From an uncultured Planctomycetaceae bacterium (GTDB lineage: Bacteria > Planctomycetota > Planctomycetia > Pirellulales > Pirellulaceae), in assembly GCA_937967755.1 (NCBI GenBank), contig CALBTA010000583.1, positions 1-10,497 on the forward strand: a stretch of DNA of 10,497 bases. Direction: 5' to 3'. How positions within the stretch are numbered: the stretch's first letter is position 1; every line of letters begins with the position of its first letter. The notes below the pieces were generated by a model, which saw only the letters and a list, made by a program, of their open reading frames with translations, ran no database searches and had not been told where the DNA came from. Shown here in pieces: positions 1 through 6,172 of this stretch. The position numbers and the translations under genes are program-made.

Positions 1-2
1 CT

Positions 3-911
3 GCTTCCGGCCCGCGCAAGCCGCTGCCATACTACGCCGACCCGATGCTCGCCTACACCGACCTGTTCGGCACCATCGCCACCGGCGGCAAAGCCAAAGC
101 GTCGATGGACATCGACCGCAACATTCTCGACTTCATGACCCGGGACGTGAAGCAGTTCCAACAAGGGCTATCGCCATCTGAAAAAGAGAAGATGGATCAT
201 TATCTACACGGCTTCGAGACCCTGCAGGAACGGCAAAAGAAGCTGCGTTCAATGAATGCACAACTCAAAGCCGCTGCGCCAGAACTGAAAGACCACTTCA
301 CCAGCGAGATCGAGATGGAGCGGCTCAAGGCCCACTTCGATCTGGCCGCATCCTCACTGATCGCCGGGCTTACCAACGTCTGCTCGATCCGTTGCGAACA
401 CCTAGGCATGCGGCTGAGCGGCCTGGGCCTGGGCACGCGGACCGTCCACGGCCTGGGCCACATGATCGAGAATGGCAACGACGGCAATACCGGCGATGCT
501 TTTGAGGGTGAGGCCGCAAACTATGGCGAGTTCAAGGTTCGCGAGGTCATCATGAACTCGCACATGGAGATGATCGCCGGCCTCTGGAATAAGCTCAAAG
601 CAGTACCCGAAGGCGACGGCTCCATGGCCGACAACACCGTCGTCATCTACTTCTCCGACCACGGCGACCGCCACCATAGCCCGTTCTACCTTTGGCCAAT
701 GACCGTCCTCGGCGACATGAACGGCACCTTCAATTCCGGGCGTTACATCCAGTACCCCGGCCACAAGCTGCGCGGCAACCAAACCATGGGCAACTTCTAC
801 CTCTCGTTGCTGCACGCAGCAGGCGACCAGCGCAAGACTTTCGGCCAGCCCGACCTGGAGTCACCAGAATACATCAACCAGGAAACGCCACTGGAAGCTT
901 GGATGGCCTGA
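3..911 (+). CDS. DUF1552 domain-containing protein, 5'-truncated by the window edge
   Basis: The frame is open from base 3 with no stop, so the start lies outside the window and 302 residues of the C-terminal part are visible. Family members are usually some 430-480 residues, so roughly the first third is missing, including any Tat-type signal. Visible family features are a charged helical stretch after 'NILDFMTRDV', the segment 'NTVVIYFSDHGD' and the C-terminal 'GRYIQYPGHKLRGNQTMGNF' ending in 'KTFGQPD'. DUF1552 proteins are abundant in planctomycetes. They are usually exported and often sit beside DUF1592/DUF1587 cytochrome-like genes, which would be expected just upstream. No biochemical function is established. 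The gene ends 35 bp before a convergent radical SAM gene, and I see no clear terminator in that gap. The DUF1552 assignment rests on remembered family patterns and is fairly sure; the role is unknown. Confidence 0.85.
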   Translation, partial: ASGPRKPLPYYADPMLAYTDLFGTIATGGKAKASMDIDRNILDFMTRDVKQFQQGLSPSEKEKMDHYLHGFETLQERQKKLRSMNAQLKAAAPELKDHFTSEIEMERLKAHFDLAASSLIAGLTNVCSIRCEHLGMRLSGLGLGTRTVHGLGHMIENGNDGNTGDAFEGEAANYGEFKVREVIMNSHMEMIAGLWNKLKAVPEGDGSMADNTVVIYFSDHGDRHHSPFYLWPMTVLGDMNGTFNSGRYIQYPGHKLRGNQTMGNFYLSLLHAAGDQRKTFGQPDLESPEYINQETPLEAWMA

Positions 912-946
912 TTCCAAATTCAGAAACGGTCCGAAACAGAGATCAG

Positions 947-2041
947 TCAAAACAACCAACCCTGCTCGCCGGCGGCGTCCGGTCGGCGGAAGTCGTTTAC
1001 GTTCGGCTTGGGCAACTTTCTGTCTAGCCCATACTTCTTGGCGAAGACTTTGAACGTTTGCTTGATCTGCTCCGCGATGGCTCCTTCGCCGCGCATTCGC
1101 TGGCCGAACTGCGAGTTGGACATCGCACCGCCGCGCGTGCTTTGAATGCGCGACATTACCCTTTCGGCATGGGATGGCTGCGTGCGGTGAAGCCATTCGA
1201 CAAAGATCGGTTCCACGTTCAGCGGCAGGCGCAGCAGCGTGTAACTGGCGGTCACCGCGCCCGCCTCGGCGGCTGCTTCAAGAATTGCCGGCATTTCGCT
1301 GTCGTTCAAACCAGGAATGATCGGCGCGACCAAGACTCCAACCGGAACGCCCGCAGCCTTCAGAGCTGCGATCGCCTTCAAGCGGCCCGCTGGCGGGCTG
1401 GTGCGCGGCTCCATCGTGTGGGCCAGTTGCTTATCCAGCGTGGTGATGCTGATCATCACGCTGATTGTCTTGTGCGCCGCCATTTCCGCAAGCACGTCCA
1501 GGTCACGCGTTACCATGGCGTTCTTGGTGATGATGCCAATCGGTTGCCGGGCTTCACATGCGACCTGTAAACACCCGCGCGTCAGTCCGAAATGCCGCTC
1601 GGCAAGCTGGTAACAATCGGTCACGCCGGAGAAAACGACTTGCTCTGGCTGGTAACCCTTGCGCGACAACCAGCGGCGGAACAATTGCGGCGCGTCATGC
1701 TTGACCATGATCTTCGTCTCAAAATCCAGCCCCGCGCTCATCCCCAAATACTCATGCGAAGGCCGGGCGTAGCAATACGCGCAGCCGTGCGCGCAACCGC
1801 GGTACGGATTGACCGAGTAGCGGAACGAAATATCAGGGCTGTTGTTTTCTGAGACGATTGATTGCGACGCATCGGGCAAGTACTGCGTGGAGATCGAATC
1901 TGGCAGCTCTTCGTCAGGGCCGAAGTGTTCGAAATCATCTTCAACGTACAACTGCTCGAACCGATTGGGCGTTTGCAACCCAGTGCCGCGGCCACGGACG
2001 GCGGAATTCTGCCGCGATGCGTTTGAGGGTTTGTCGGTCAT
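947..2041 (-). CDS. PA0069 family radical SAM protein (SplB-like, COG1533)
   Basis: This is a 364-residue protein counted from the ATG at 2041. It has the radical SAM signature Cx3Cx2C in 'NPYRGCAHGCAYCYARPSHE' (Cys83, Cys87, Cys90), which binds a 4Fe-4S cluster that cleaves S-adenosylmethionine. Family hallmarks are the N-terminal 'RGRGTGLQTPNRFE', 'SGVTDCYQ', 'ITKNAMVTRDLDVL', 'MEPRTSPPAGRL', and the C-terminal 'SQFGQRMRGEGAIAEQIKQ'. The substrate of this family is not known; a SplB-like DNA-repair role should not be assumed. An in-frame TTG at 2104 would add 21 residues. I prefer the ATG because the 2042-2104 stretch has no SD sequence before the TTG and contains a 15-mer shared (14 of 15) with an intergenic hairpin at 4829. 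Neither start has a strong SD. The gene is divergent from the DUF3467 gene and convergent with the DUF1552 gene. Confidence 0.88.
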   Translation of the reverse strand: MTDKPSNASRQNSAVRGRGTGLQTPNRFEQLYVEDDFEHFGPDEELPDSISTQYLPDASQSIVSENNSPDISFRYSVNPYRGCAHGCAYCYARPSHEYLGMSAGLDFETKIMVKHDAPQLFRRWLSRKGYQPEQVVFSGVTDCYQLAERHFGLTRGCLQVACEARQPIGIITKNAMVTRDLDVLAEMAAHKTISVMISITTLDKQLAHTMEPRTSPPAGRLKAIAALKAAGVPVGVLVAPIIPGLNDSEMPAILEAAAEAGAVTASYTLLRLPLNVEPIFVEWLHRTQPSHAERVMSRIQSTRGGAMSNSQFGQRMRGEGAIAEQIKQTFKVFAKKYGLDRKLPKPNVNDFRRPDAAGEQGWLF

Positions 2042-2154
2042 TGCTGCTTGATTGAGCCTGGAGGTCCGCACTACGCCGCCCCGCAAATTGGCCTTTATGG
2101 ACAAGTGTATACAATGGCCTTAGTCTGTCCAGCAGTTTGGTTCAAGAATCGCTC

Positions 2155-2183
2155 TTGTCAGTTGGCTGTTTCTGCCTGACAAT
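2155..2183 (+). promoter_or_regulatory. Possible sigma70 promoter with overlapping inverted repeat, upstream of the DUF3467 gene
   Basis: A TTGTCA box at 2155-2160 is separated by 17 bp from GACAAT at 2178-2183. This is an acceptable but imperfect -35/-10 pair about 50 bp before the DUF3467 start. The same bases form an inverted repeat, TTGTCAG at 2155-2161 and CTGACAA at 2176-2182, which could be an operator across the promoter. Both readings are inference from short motifs. Confidence 0.3.
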
Positions 2184-2230
2184 TTATCCATCATCTCTTT
2201 AACTCATGAAACCTGAAGGAAACGCCCGCC

Positions 2231-2566
2231 ATGGCTGACGGACATCAGAACGACCAACCCGAACAAGTCCAGCAATCGGTGCATTTGGATGATACCGATG
2301 TGTCGGCGATTTACGCTAACTTTTGCCGCATCTCCGGCACGCCGGAGGAACTGGTGCTTGATTTTGCAATGAACACCCAAACGACCGGCGGCTTGCCGGA
2401 AGTGTTGCACCTAAACCAACGGGTGATCCTGAATTTCTACACCGCCAAGCGCCTCTTGGGCGCATTGCACCAAGCGGTTCATCGCCACGAACAAGCCTTC
2501 GGGCCGCTGGAAGTCGATTTCCGCAAGCGCGTCGCCCAACAGCAAGCCCCGCCGGAAGAGAAATAG
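2231..2566 (+). CDS. DUF3467 domain-containing small protein
   Basis: This is a 111-residue soluble protein with no signal peptide or membrane segment. Residues 23-90 match the DUF3467 pattern: 'VSAIYANFCRISGTPEELVLDF' (an 'YANF.RIS.TP.E...DF' core), then a hydrophobic block 'VLHLNQRVILNFYTAKRLLGAL' and an amphipathic helix. Both ends are polar and rich in Gln and Glu, as is common for this family. The start is supported by AAGGA at 2216-2220, 10 nt before ATG. The function is unknown. Planctomycete genomes often carry such a protein as a standalone gene, as here. It reads away from the radical SAM gene and into the hairpin-repeat gap. Confidence 0.85.
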   Translation: MADGHQNDQPEQVQQSVHLDDTDVSAIYANFCRISGTPEELVLDFAMNTQTTGGLPEVLHLNQRVILNFYTAKRLLGALHQAVHRHEQAFGPLEVDFRKRVAQQQAPPEEK

Positions 2567-2611
2567 AAGCTTCGCAACACTTCAGCCGAATGAAGGCGGA
2601 CTGACTTTCGC

Positions 2612-2832
2612 CCCGGCCGAGCTTGTCTCGGTCGAGCGGTGATTCTGCACTAACCGTCGAACCAAACTCTACGCCCGCCCCGGCCGACCTTGTGTCGGTG
2701 GAGCGCGTGATTGGTCCGCCGCGCCTAATAGACAATCATGGCTTCCACCCAGACAAGCTGGGCGGGGAGCTGGTGTGTTGGAAAGTGTCGGTTAGTGCAA
2801 AATCATGGCTCCACCGACACAAGGTCGGAGGG
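2612..2832. repeat. Four-copy hairpin repeat cluster (two forward, two inverted) in a convergent gap
   Basis: The gap 2567-2889 has no gene. It carries four copies of a ~40-bp repeat: A (+) 2612-2656, B (+) 2679-2716, C (-) 2731-2767 and D (-) 2789-2832. Each has a 5-bp stem and a CTTGT loop (ACAAG when read on the plus strand). The stems are CCGAG/CTCGG (A), CCGAC/GTCGG (B and D) and CCCAG/CTGGG (C), so changes on one arm are matched on the other. After the hairpin the copies share a purine-rich 'gtggagc..tgatt' tail, and A and D also share 'tgcactaaccg'. A further stem, CGGAGG/CCTCCG with a GGG loop, overlaps copy D at 2826-2840. Position between two converging genes fits a bidirectional terminator or a dispersed REP-like family. 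Confidence 0.8.
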
Positions 2833-2889
2833 GGCCTCCGTCAGTCGGCCGAATTGTCGCGAAGTTCCTTATGTGCCACTGATTGGCGG

Positions 2890-4083
2890 CTACCGCTTCT
2901 TCCGAGCGGTTTTCAGCGCGGTCTTCACCGGTTCCAAATCGGCGGCGGGGTCGGCGATGGTGGCGTTGATCACGTAAGAACGCTGTTCGTCGCCGAAGAC
3001 CAAGATGCACTCTGTCGTGTCGCCTTGGGTCAGCACCAACAGCAGTCCGCTGGAGCCGTCGATCGTCACGTCTTCCCGGCTGGTGACGGTCACGTTGTTG
3101 CTGGCGAAGAAGGCGTCGTTGTACGTTCCCGCGGTGGCGCTGAAGGGATTGGGTTGCGTCGTCACGGTCATCTTCGTGGCCGAACCTTGCTTTTGAAATC
3201 CGTTCACGGCGTTGGATGCGTGATAGCCGGTGGGCGGAATCAATTCGATCTCGGTATTGGGGGCCAAAACATAATCGCCCGACGGCTGCGATGTCTCTTC
3301 CGGCTGTTCAATCGGTTTGGGCGGTTGTTTGCTGGTGATCGTCGGCACGGCCGCTTCACCCGCTTTGAACAAACTGACCTGTTCGGCGATCTTCTGCGGA
3401 CCGCGGTAGCCAACCAAAACATTCGCATGTTCTTTCTTCACCAGGTACAACGCCAGCTTTCCCAACTCGGGCGTTTTCTTCTGGCCTGAGCCCGGCGGGG
3501 CAGGCGGACCGAAGAACTGCATGCCCGAAACCTCCAGGTAGTCGGCCGAATATGCCTCTTCCCACAACGTCTTGTCGAGCTCCCATTGGGCTTCGGGAGC
3601 GACCGTTTGCACTGCTTCCAAGATCTCCGCCCGCGTTTCAGAACGTGCCGACTCTCCTTTGGGCAGCACGCAGAGGTAACAGTAAACAGTGTGTACGTTT
3701 TTCCCCTCACCCTTGAACGGCATTTCGTAAGCGAACCGCATACCGGGTAGTTTGATGGTGACCGCGTTTTCGCCATCGGCCAGCGAGGGGTAAAGCCGCA
3801 TGTCGGGGATCCGCTTGCCATCTTCCATCCCCCCGGGGCGCATCGCCTTGACTTCGGCGGGTGCGAACAATGCGGGCAACTGCATCGAAACGCCTGTTTT
3901 CTCTTCGTCGATGGGCGTCGCCGCGCCGTGAACGCCCCGTTCCAACTCTGCCCAGGTCATGTAAGCCTGCGTGTCGTACCAGAACGAACCGCAGCAACAC
4001 CCGCCGGCGAGGACCATGGGCAGCAGTGCCGCGGCGAGGCGAGAGGTGGAGCGATACTGGCGTCGGGAAATCGTATTGGGCAT
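2890..4083 (-). CDS. Predicted lipoprotein with C-terminal PsbP/Mog1-like domain
   Basis: This is a 397-residue protein starting at ATG 4083. The N-terminus has basic residues, a hydrophobic core 'LAAALLPMVLAGG' and Cys29 (followed by Cys30 and Cys31), which resembles a type II lipoprotein signal, although Ala at -3 is not the preferred lipobox residue. Residues 40-245 have no recognised domain; they include 'DMRLYPSLADGENAVTIKLP' and a Pro-rich 'FFGPPAPPGSG' break. A Pro/Glu/Gln linker spans about 252-268. Residues 278-397 read like the PsbP/Mog1/DUF1795 alpha-beta fold: 'IELIPPTGYHASNAVNGFQ', 'TTQPNPFS', 'VTIDGSSGLLLVLTQ' and 'ILVFGDEQRSYVINAT'. Such domains occur in extracytoplasmic proteins of mostly unknown role. 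There is no clear SD. The gene follows the 72-residue membrane protein gene by 101 bp on the same strand. The domain call is by pattern only. Confidence 0.75.
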   Translation of the reverse strand: MPNTISRRQYRSTSRLAAALLPMVLAGGCCCGSFWYDTQAYMTWAELERGVHGAATPIDEEKTGVSMQLPALFAPAEVKAMRPGGMEDGKRIPDMRLYPSLADGENAVTIKLPGMRFAYEMPFKGEGKNVHTVYCYLCVLPKGESARSETRAEILEAVQTVAPEAQWELDKTLWEEAYSADYLEVSGMQFFGPPAPPGSGQKKTPELGKLALYLVKKEHANVLVGYRGPQKIAEQVSLFKAGEAAVPTITSKQPPKPIEQPEETSQPSGDYVLAPNTEIELIPPTGYHASNAVNGFQKQGSATKMTVTTQPNPFSATAGTYNDAFFASNNVTVTSREDVTIDGSSGLLLVLTQGDTTECILVFGDEQRSYVINATIADPAADLEPVKTALKTARKKR

Positions 4084-4184
4084 CGGCGAAGCGTCAAAGT
4101 CGGAAGGTCTAGTTCACAACTCCAATTTTCGCACCGACACCACACGCCTGCAACCGCCAACTTGCACAACTTGCCAACCTATGC

Positions 4185-4403
4185 TTACGGCACCTTCCGC
4201 ATCCCGGTGAGTTGAGCGAACAGTTCAATCACCACAGCCCCCACGCCGGCGATACCACCGAACAACAGAAAGCCCAGCAGCGTTTGCAGCGGCGGCGAAC
4301 CCAGGGCTGCCAACAGGGCGAAGACGACGCAGAACAGCGTCACCAGCGACAACATGCCAAACAGGCTGAATTGAGGGCGATTTGTAAAGGGATTTGGTTG
4401 CAT
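4185..4403 (-). CDS. Small two-helix membrane protein, planctomycete type
   Basis: This is a 72-residue protein with two likely membrane helices, about residues 14-34 (begins 'LFGMLSLVTLFCVVFALLAA') and 41-63 ('TLLGFLLFGGIAGVGAVVIE'). The N-terminal 'RPQFSLFGMLSLVTL' resembles the 'QFSLRTLLLLVTL' opening common in planctomycete membrane proteins. The start is well supported: GAGGAG lies 8 nt before the ATG at 4403 (minus strand). It may be co-transcribed with the lipoprotein gene downstream. The intervening 101 bp contain only a small tandem repeat (CAACTTGCA/CAACTTGCC). The function is unknown. Confidence 0.75.
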   Translation of the reverse strand: MQPNPFTNRPQFSLFGMLSLVTLFCVVFALLAALGSPPLQTLLGFLLFGGIAGVGAVVIELFAQLTGMRKVP

Positions 4404-4572
4404 GGCGTATTCTCCTCAGCACCCAACCGCCGCCCTGCCGGGAAATTAACTGCTTAAGCTTGCAATTTTTTATCCTGCACAAAGCCCAGGACGGGTTGGC
4501 ACTCCCGCAATCAGGCTGCCTTGAGCAGGCCGGTCAAATGCGGAAGTTTGGCTATTCCGTTCCCACGTGAGG

Positions 4573-4638
4573 TTTTTCACCAGCGCGCGGACGAAAACCG
4601 CTACATGGCAGAGGATCTGCGCCGGGGGTGGTGAAAAA
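4573..4638. repeat. 10-bp perfect inverted repeat TTTTTCACCA / TGGTGAAAAA
   Basis: The arms are at 4573-4582 and 4629-4638, separated by 46 nt that can pair further only weakly. The right arm is followed by more A residues, so read on the minus strand it gives a T-rich tract before the stem. It may be the outer boundary of a decayed element or part of a structured transcript. Confidence 0.5.
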
Positions 4639-4680
4639 AAGAAATCTCGAAGATTCCGGCAAGAAAAGTGTACCACTCGC

Positions 4681-4708
4681 TTGACAGGAATATGAAAATA
4701 TGTATACT
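4681..4708 (+). promoter_or_regulatory. Strong sigma70-type promoter
   Basis: A perfect TTGACA at 4681-4686 is followed after 16 bp by TATACT (5 of 6 to TATAAT) at 4703-4708, inside a locally AT-rich stretch in a GC-rich region. The predicted transcript would start near 4715 and run towards the small ORF at 5083 and the RCK pair at 5467, giving a leader of about 370 or 750 nt. It could instead drive a non-coding RNA. This is the best promoter match that I noticed in the window. Confidence 0.6.
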
Positions 4709-4818
4709 AAACAGATGTTTGGGTGTGGCAGCCGAAGTCGTGAGACATCGGGCGATGCGCGAAGTATCCCTGAATTCTCACGAATCCGGCTACGCACGCA
4801 ACGGTGCGCGTTGGCTGT

Positions 4819-4840
4819 GTACGGACCCGGAGGTCCGTAC
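4819..4840. repeat. Perfect 9-bp hairpin, GTACGGACC-CGGA-GGTCCGTAC
   Basis: The arms are 4819-4827 and 4832-4840, with a CGGA tetraloop. The right arm plus flank (4829-4843) recurs with one change at 2060-2074, upstream of the radical SAM gene, which suggests a dispersed repeat family. No T-tract follows, so it is not a standard terminator. Confidence 0.65.
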
Positions 4841-4861
4841 TACTTAACTAGCGAGGGAGAG

Positions 4862-4906
4862 AGAATTCACCACGACCCATGATTTGGCGGCACTTTGGTG
4901 AATTTT
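4862..4906. repeat. Inverted repeat AATTCACCA / TGGTGAATT
   Basis: Perfect 9-bp arms at 4864-4872 and 4896-4904 extend by one G-U and one A-T pair to 4862 and 4906, around a 23-nt loop. It lies about 150 nt downstream of the predicted transcription start near 4715. Confidence 0.5.
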
Positions 4907-4996
4907 GGGCGTGGTGGAGATGTGGAGAGAGCTACGCAAGTGGTTGCCGGTTCTCGACTTCCGAAAAATCGCGGCGTGCTTAAAGCAGGCAAACTT

Positions 4997-5032
4997 TCAC
5001 CACCGGACGCCAAAACATCGCAGAGGTGGTGA
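4997..5032. repeat. Inverted repeat TCACCACC / GGTGGTGA
   Basis: Perfect 8-bp arms at 4997-5004 and 5025-5032 enclose a 20-nt loop. It shares the TCACCA/TGGTGA core with the inverted repeats at 4573 and 4862. Confidence 0.5.
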
Positions 5033-5082
5033 TGGACGTAAACCGCATAGCAGAAACCAGTTACACGGAAAGGAGAATCTCA

Positions 5083-5289
5083 ATGGTGAATCAAGTGGTG
5101 AAACGTAGTCACAGCTGCCAGCTTGGTGACTGGTACGGTTGGATGTTGATCGCGGCAGTGAAGCGAACCGCGCGGCCGGAAATTGAAGTGGAACGTTTCA
5201 GCGGGCAAGCTGGCAGCTTGCCGCTACGAACCCGGGCAAGAGTGCCCGGGCTACTATGGGGAGTTTTTCAACACGCGCGTTGCACATAA
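5083..5289 (+). CDS. Candidate small protein or leader ORF, 68 residues
   Basis: An ATG at 5083 is preceded by AAGGAG at 5070-5075 with a 7-nt spacer, a strong SD by sequence. It also lies downstream of the promoter at 4681. The product starts 'MVNQVVKRSHSCQLGDWYGW' and matches no family that I know. The last ~28 codons run through hairpin repeats (5200-5289), so the C-terminus is probably repeat-derived or the ORF is a chance one. It could be a leader ORF for the RCK genes or a remnant. Coding status is uncertain. Confidence 0.27.
   Translation: MVNQVVKRSHSCQLGDWYGWMLIAAVKRTARPEIEVERFSGQAGSLPLRTRARVPGLLWGVFQHARCT
5200..5250. repeat. Two adjacent GC-rich hairpins
   Basis: The first spans 5200-5225: AGCGGGCAAGCT pairs with AGCTTGCCGCT with one bulged G. 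The second has perfect 8-bp arms CCCGGGCA (5231-5238) and TGCCCGGG (5243-5250) around an AGAG loop. They look like short dispersed intergenic repeats. Confidence 0.6.
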
Positions 5290-5379
5290 GCGTGCAACGC
5301 GCACCGTTTTTGGGGCCCCCTGGCAGCCGGCAAAGTGTTGCACATAAGACATCTATGCGCAGCGCGCGGGTTGAAAAAC
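5263..5379. repeat. ~117-bp imperfect inverted-repeat element
   Basis: The outer arms GTTTTTCAAC (5263-5272) and GTTGAAAAAC (5370-5379) are perfect complements. They continue inward as imperfectly matching GC-rich sequence (ACGCGCG against CGCGCGG). Inside, GCGCGTTGCAC (5275-5285) and GTGCAACGCGC (5292-5302) form an 11-bp stem with a 6-nt loop. The 12-mer GTTGCACATAAG occurs twice, at 5279-5290 and 5337-5348. The layout resembles a small non-autonomous REP- or MITE-like element; no transposase is present and no target duplication is evident. Confidence 0.55.
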
Positions 5380-5466
5380 CAGGCATAATTGCAACCCGGC
5401 TGGTCAGCGGGTTCAATGGATACGATTGTATTTGTGAGGAAGGCACACGCGGGGGAGGGACGATTC

Positions 5467-6172
5467 ATGGCGAGTGTGATGCAGGGGCACATCGTAATTT
5501 GCGGTTGGTCAGAGACCGCCCGCGGTGTGATCGAACAGTTGCACAGCGAAGATGGCGATCCCCGGCGGCAGATCGTGTTGATCGACCCGCACATGGATCA
5601 TTGCCCGCTGGATGATCCGTATGTCTATTTCATCAAGGGCGACCCAACGCTGGATGAAACGCTCCGCCGGGCGGAATTGAAACAAGCCGAGACAGCCATC
5701 ATTCTGACCGATTGGTCGATCGCTGATCCCGGCCTGCGCGACGCTAAGACCACGCTGATTACCCTGGCCATCGAAAGCCACCACCGTGACGTTTACACCG
5801 TGGTTGAACTGATGCGGAGCGAGAACCGCCACCACCTGGAACGGGCCGATGTGGACGAGCCGATCTGTGTCGCAGCGGCTGCTGGTTCACGCGGCGCTGA
5901 ACCACGGGCTGTCACGGTTCTTTAGCGACGTGTTGGAGTTCGGCCACGGCAGTGAGATTTACAAAGTCGATGTGCCGGCTCCATTGATCGGCAAGACCTT
6001 CCGGCAAGCCGTCTCGCTGATCAGCGACAAGTTTCAAGGTATTCCGTTGGCCGTTGATCGGGGCGGCGAGATCCGCTGCAACCCGCAGAACGAATTCGTG
6101 TTGGCCGACGGAGACAAAGTGTTTCTGTTGTCGGAAGTCTTTCCCCAGCCGCTGGTCGACTACACCGAATGA
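5467..6172 (+). pseudogene. Soluble RCK (TrkA_N + TrkA_C) ion-channel regulatory protein, frameshifted
   Basis: RCK domains bind NAD or similar ligands and gate ion channels. The start at 5467 is set by GGAGG at 5454-5458, 8 nt upstream. Frame 1 encodes a Rossmann domain: 'HIVICGWSETARG' (residues 8-20), beta-strand 'QIVLIDPH', 'FIKGDPTLDETLRRA', 'TAIILTDWS', and 'VYTVVELM' up to 'DVDEPICV' (residue 135). The TrkA_C half continues in frame 2 from 'SQRLLVHAALNHGLSRFF' to 'DGDKVFLLSE' and a stop at 6172. As it stands, translation ends at 5925, about 152 residues. The downstream paralogue aligns across the break with 11 nt missing; restoring 11 nt gives 717 nt, exactly 238 codons plus stop, the size of a complete single RCK protein. 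It has no membrane helix. A sequencing or assembly error is possible. Confidence 0.82.

Larger units (their letters stand above)
4404..5466. other. 1.06-kb gene-poor, repeat-rich intergenic region
   Basis: No protein of recognisable family is encoded on either strand here. The region holds a strong promoter-like site, at least six inverted repeats, nine TGGTGA/TCACCA hexamers between 4577 and 5129, and one small ORF with a good SD. A minus-strand ORF over 4552-4797 is judged to be chance translation of repeat sequence. The region separates the minus-strand membrane/lipoprotein pair from the plus-strand RCK pair, so it must contain promoters for both sides. Confidence 0.7.

Noticed and set aside
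1058..1570. Plus-strand ORF of 170 codons opposite the radical SAM gene
   Set aside because: It is antisense to a well-supported gene with the Cx3Cx2C motif, and its product is rich in Arg and His with no domain.
2612..2832. CRISPR-like array
   Set aside because: The repeats are in both orientations, differ in sequence and spacing, and there are no cas genes nearby.
2623..3489. Long plus-strand ORF of 288 codons
   Set aside because: It runs through the hairpin-repeat gap and then antisense to the lipoprotein gene. Its product has no family features and is rich in Gly/Arg/Val as expected from a shadow frame.
4552..4797. Minus-strand ORF of 81 codons over the strong promoter
   Set aside because: It spans repeat-rich non-coding sequence, has no good SD that I can see, and its product resembles chance translation of intergenic repeats.
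5860..5925. Programmed ribosomal frameshift in the RCK gene
   Set aside because: No slippery sequence or stimulating signal is evident, and the paralogue alignment shows 11 nt absent, which a one-base shift would not restore.
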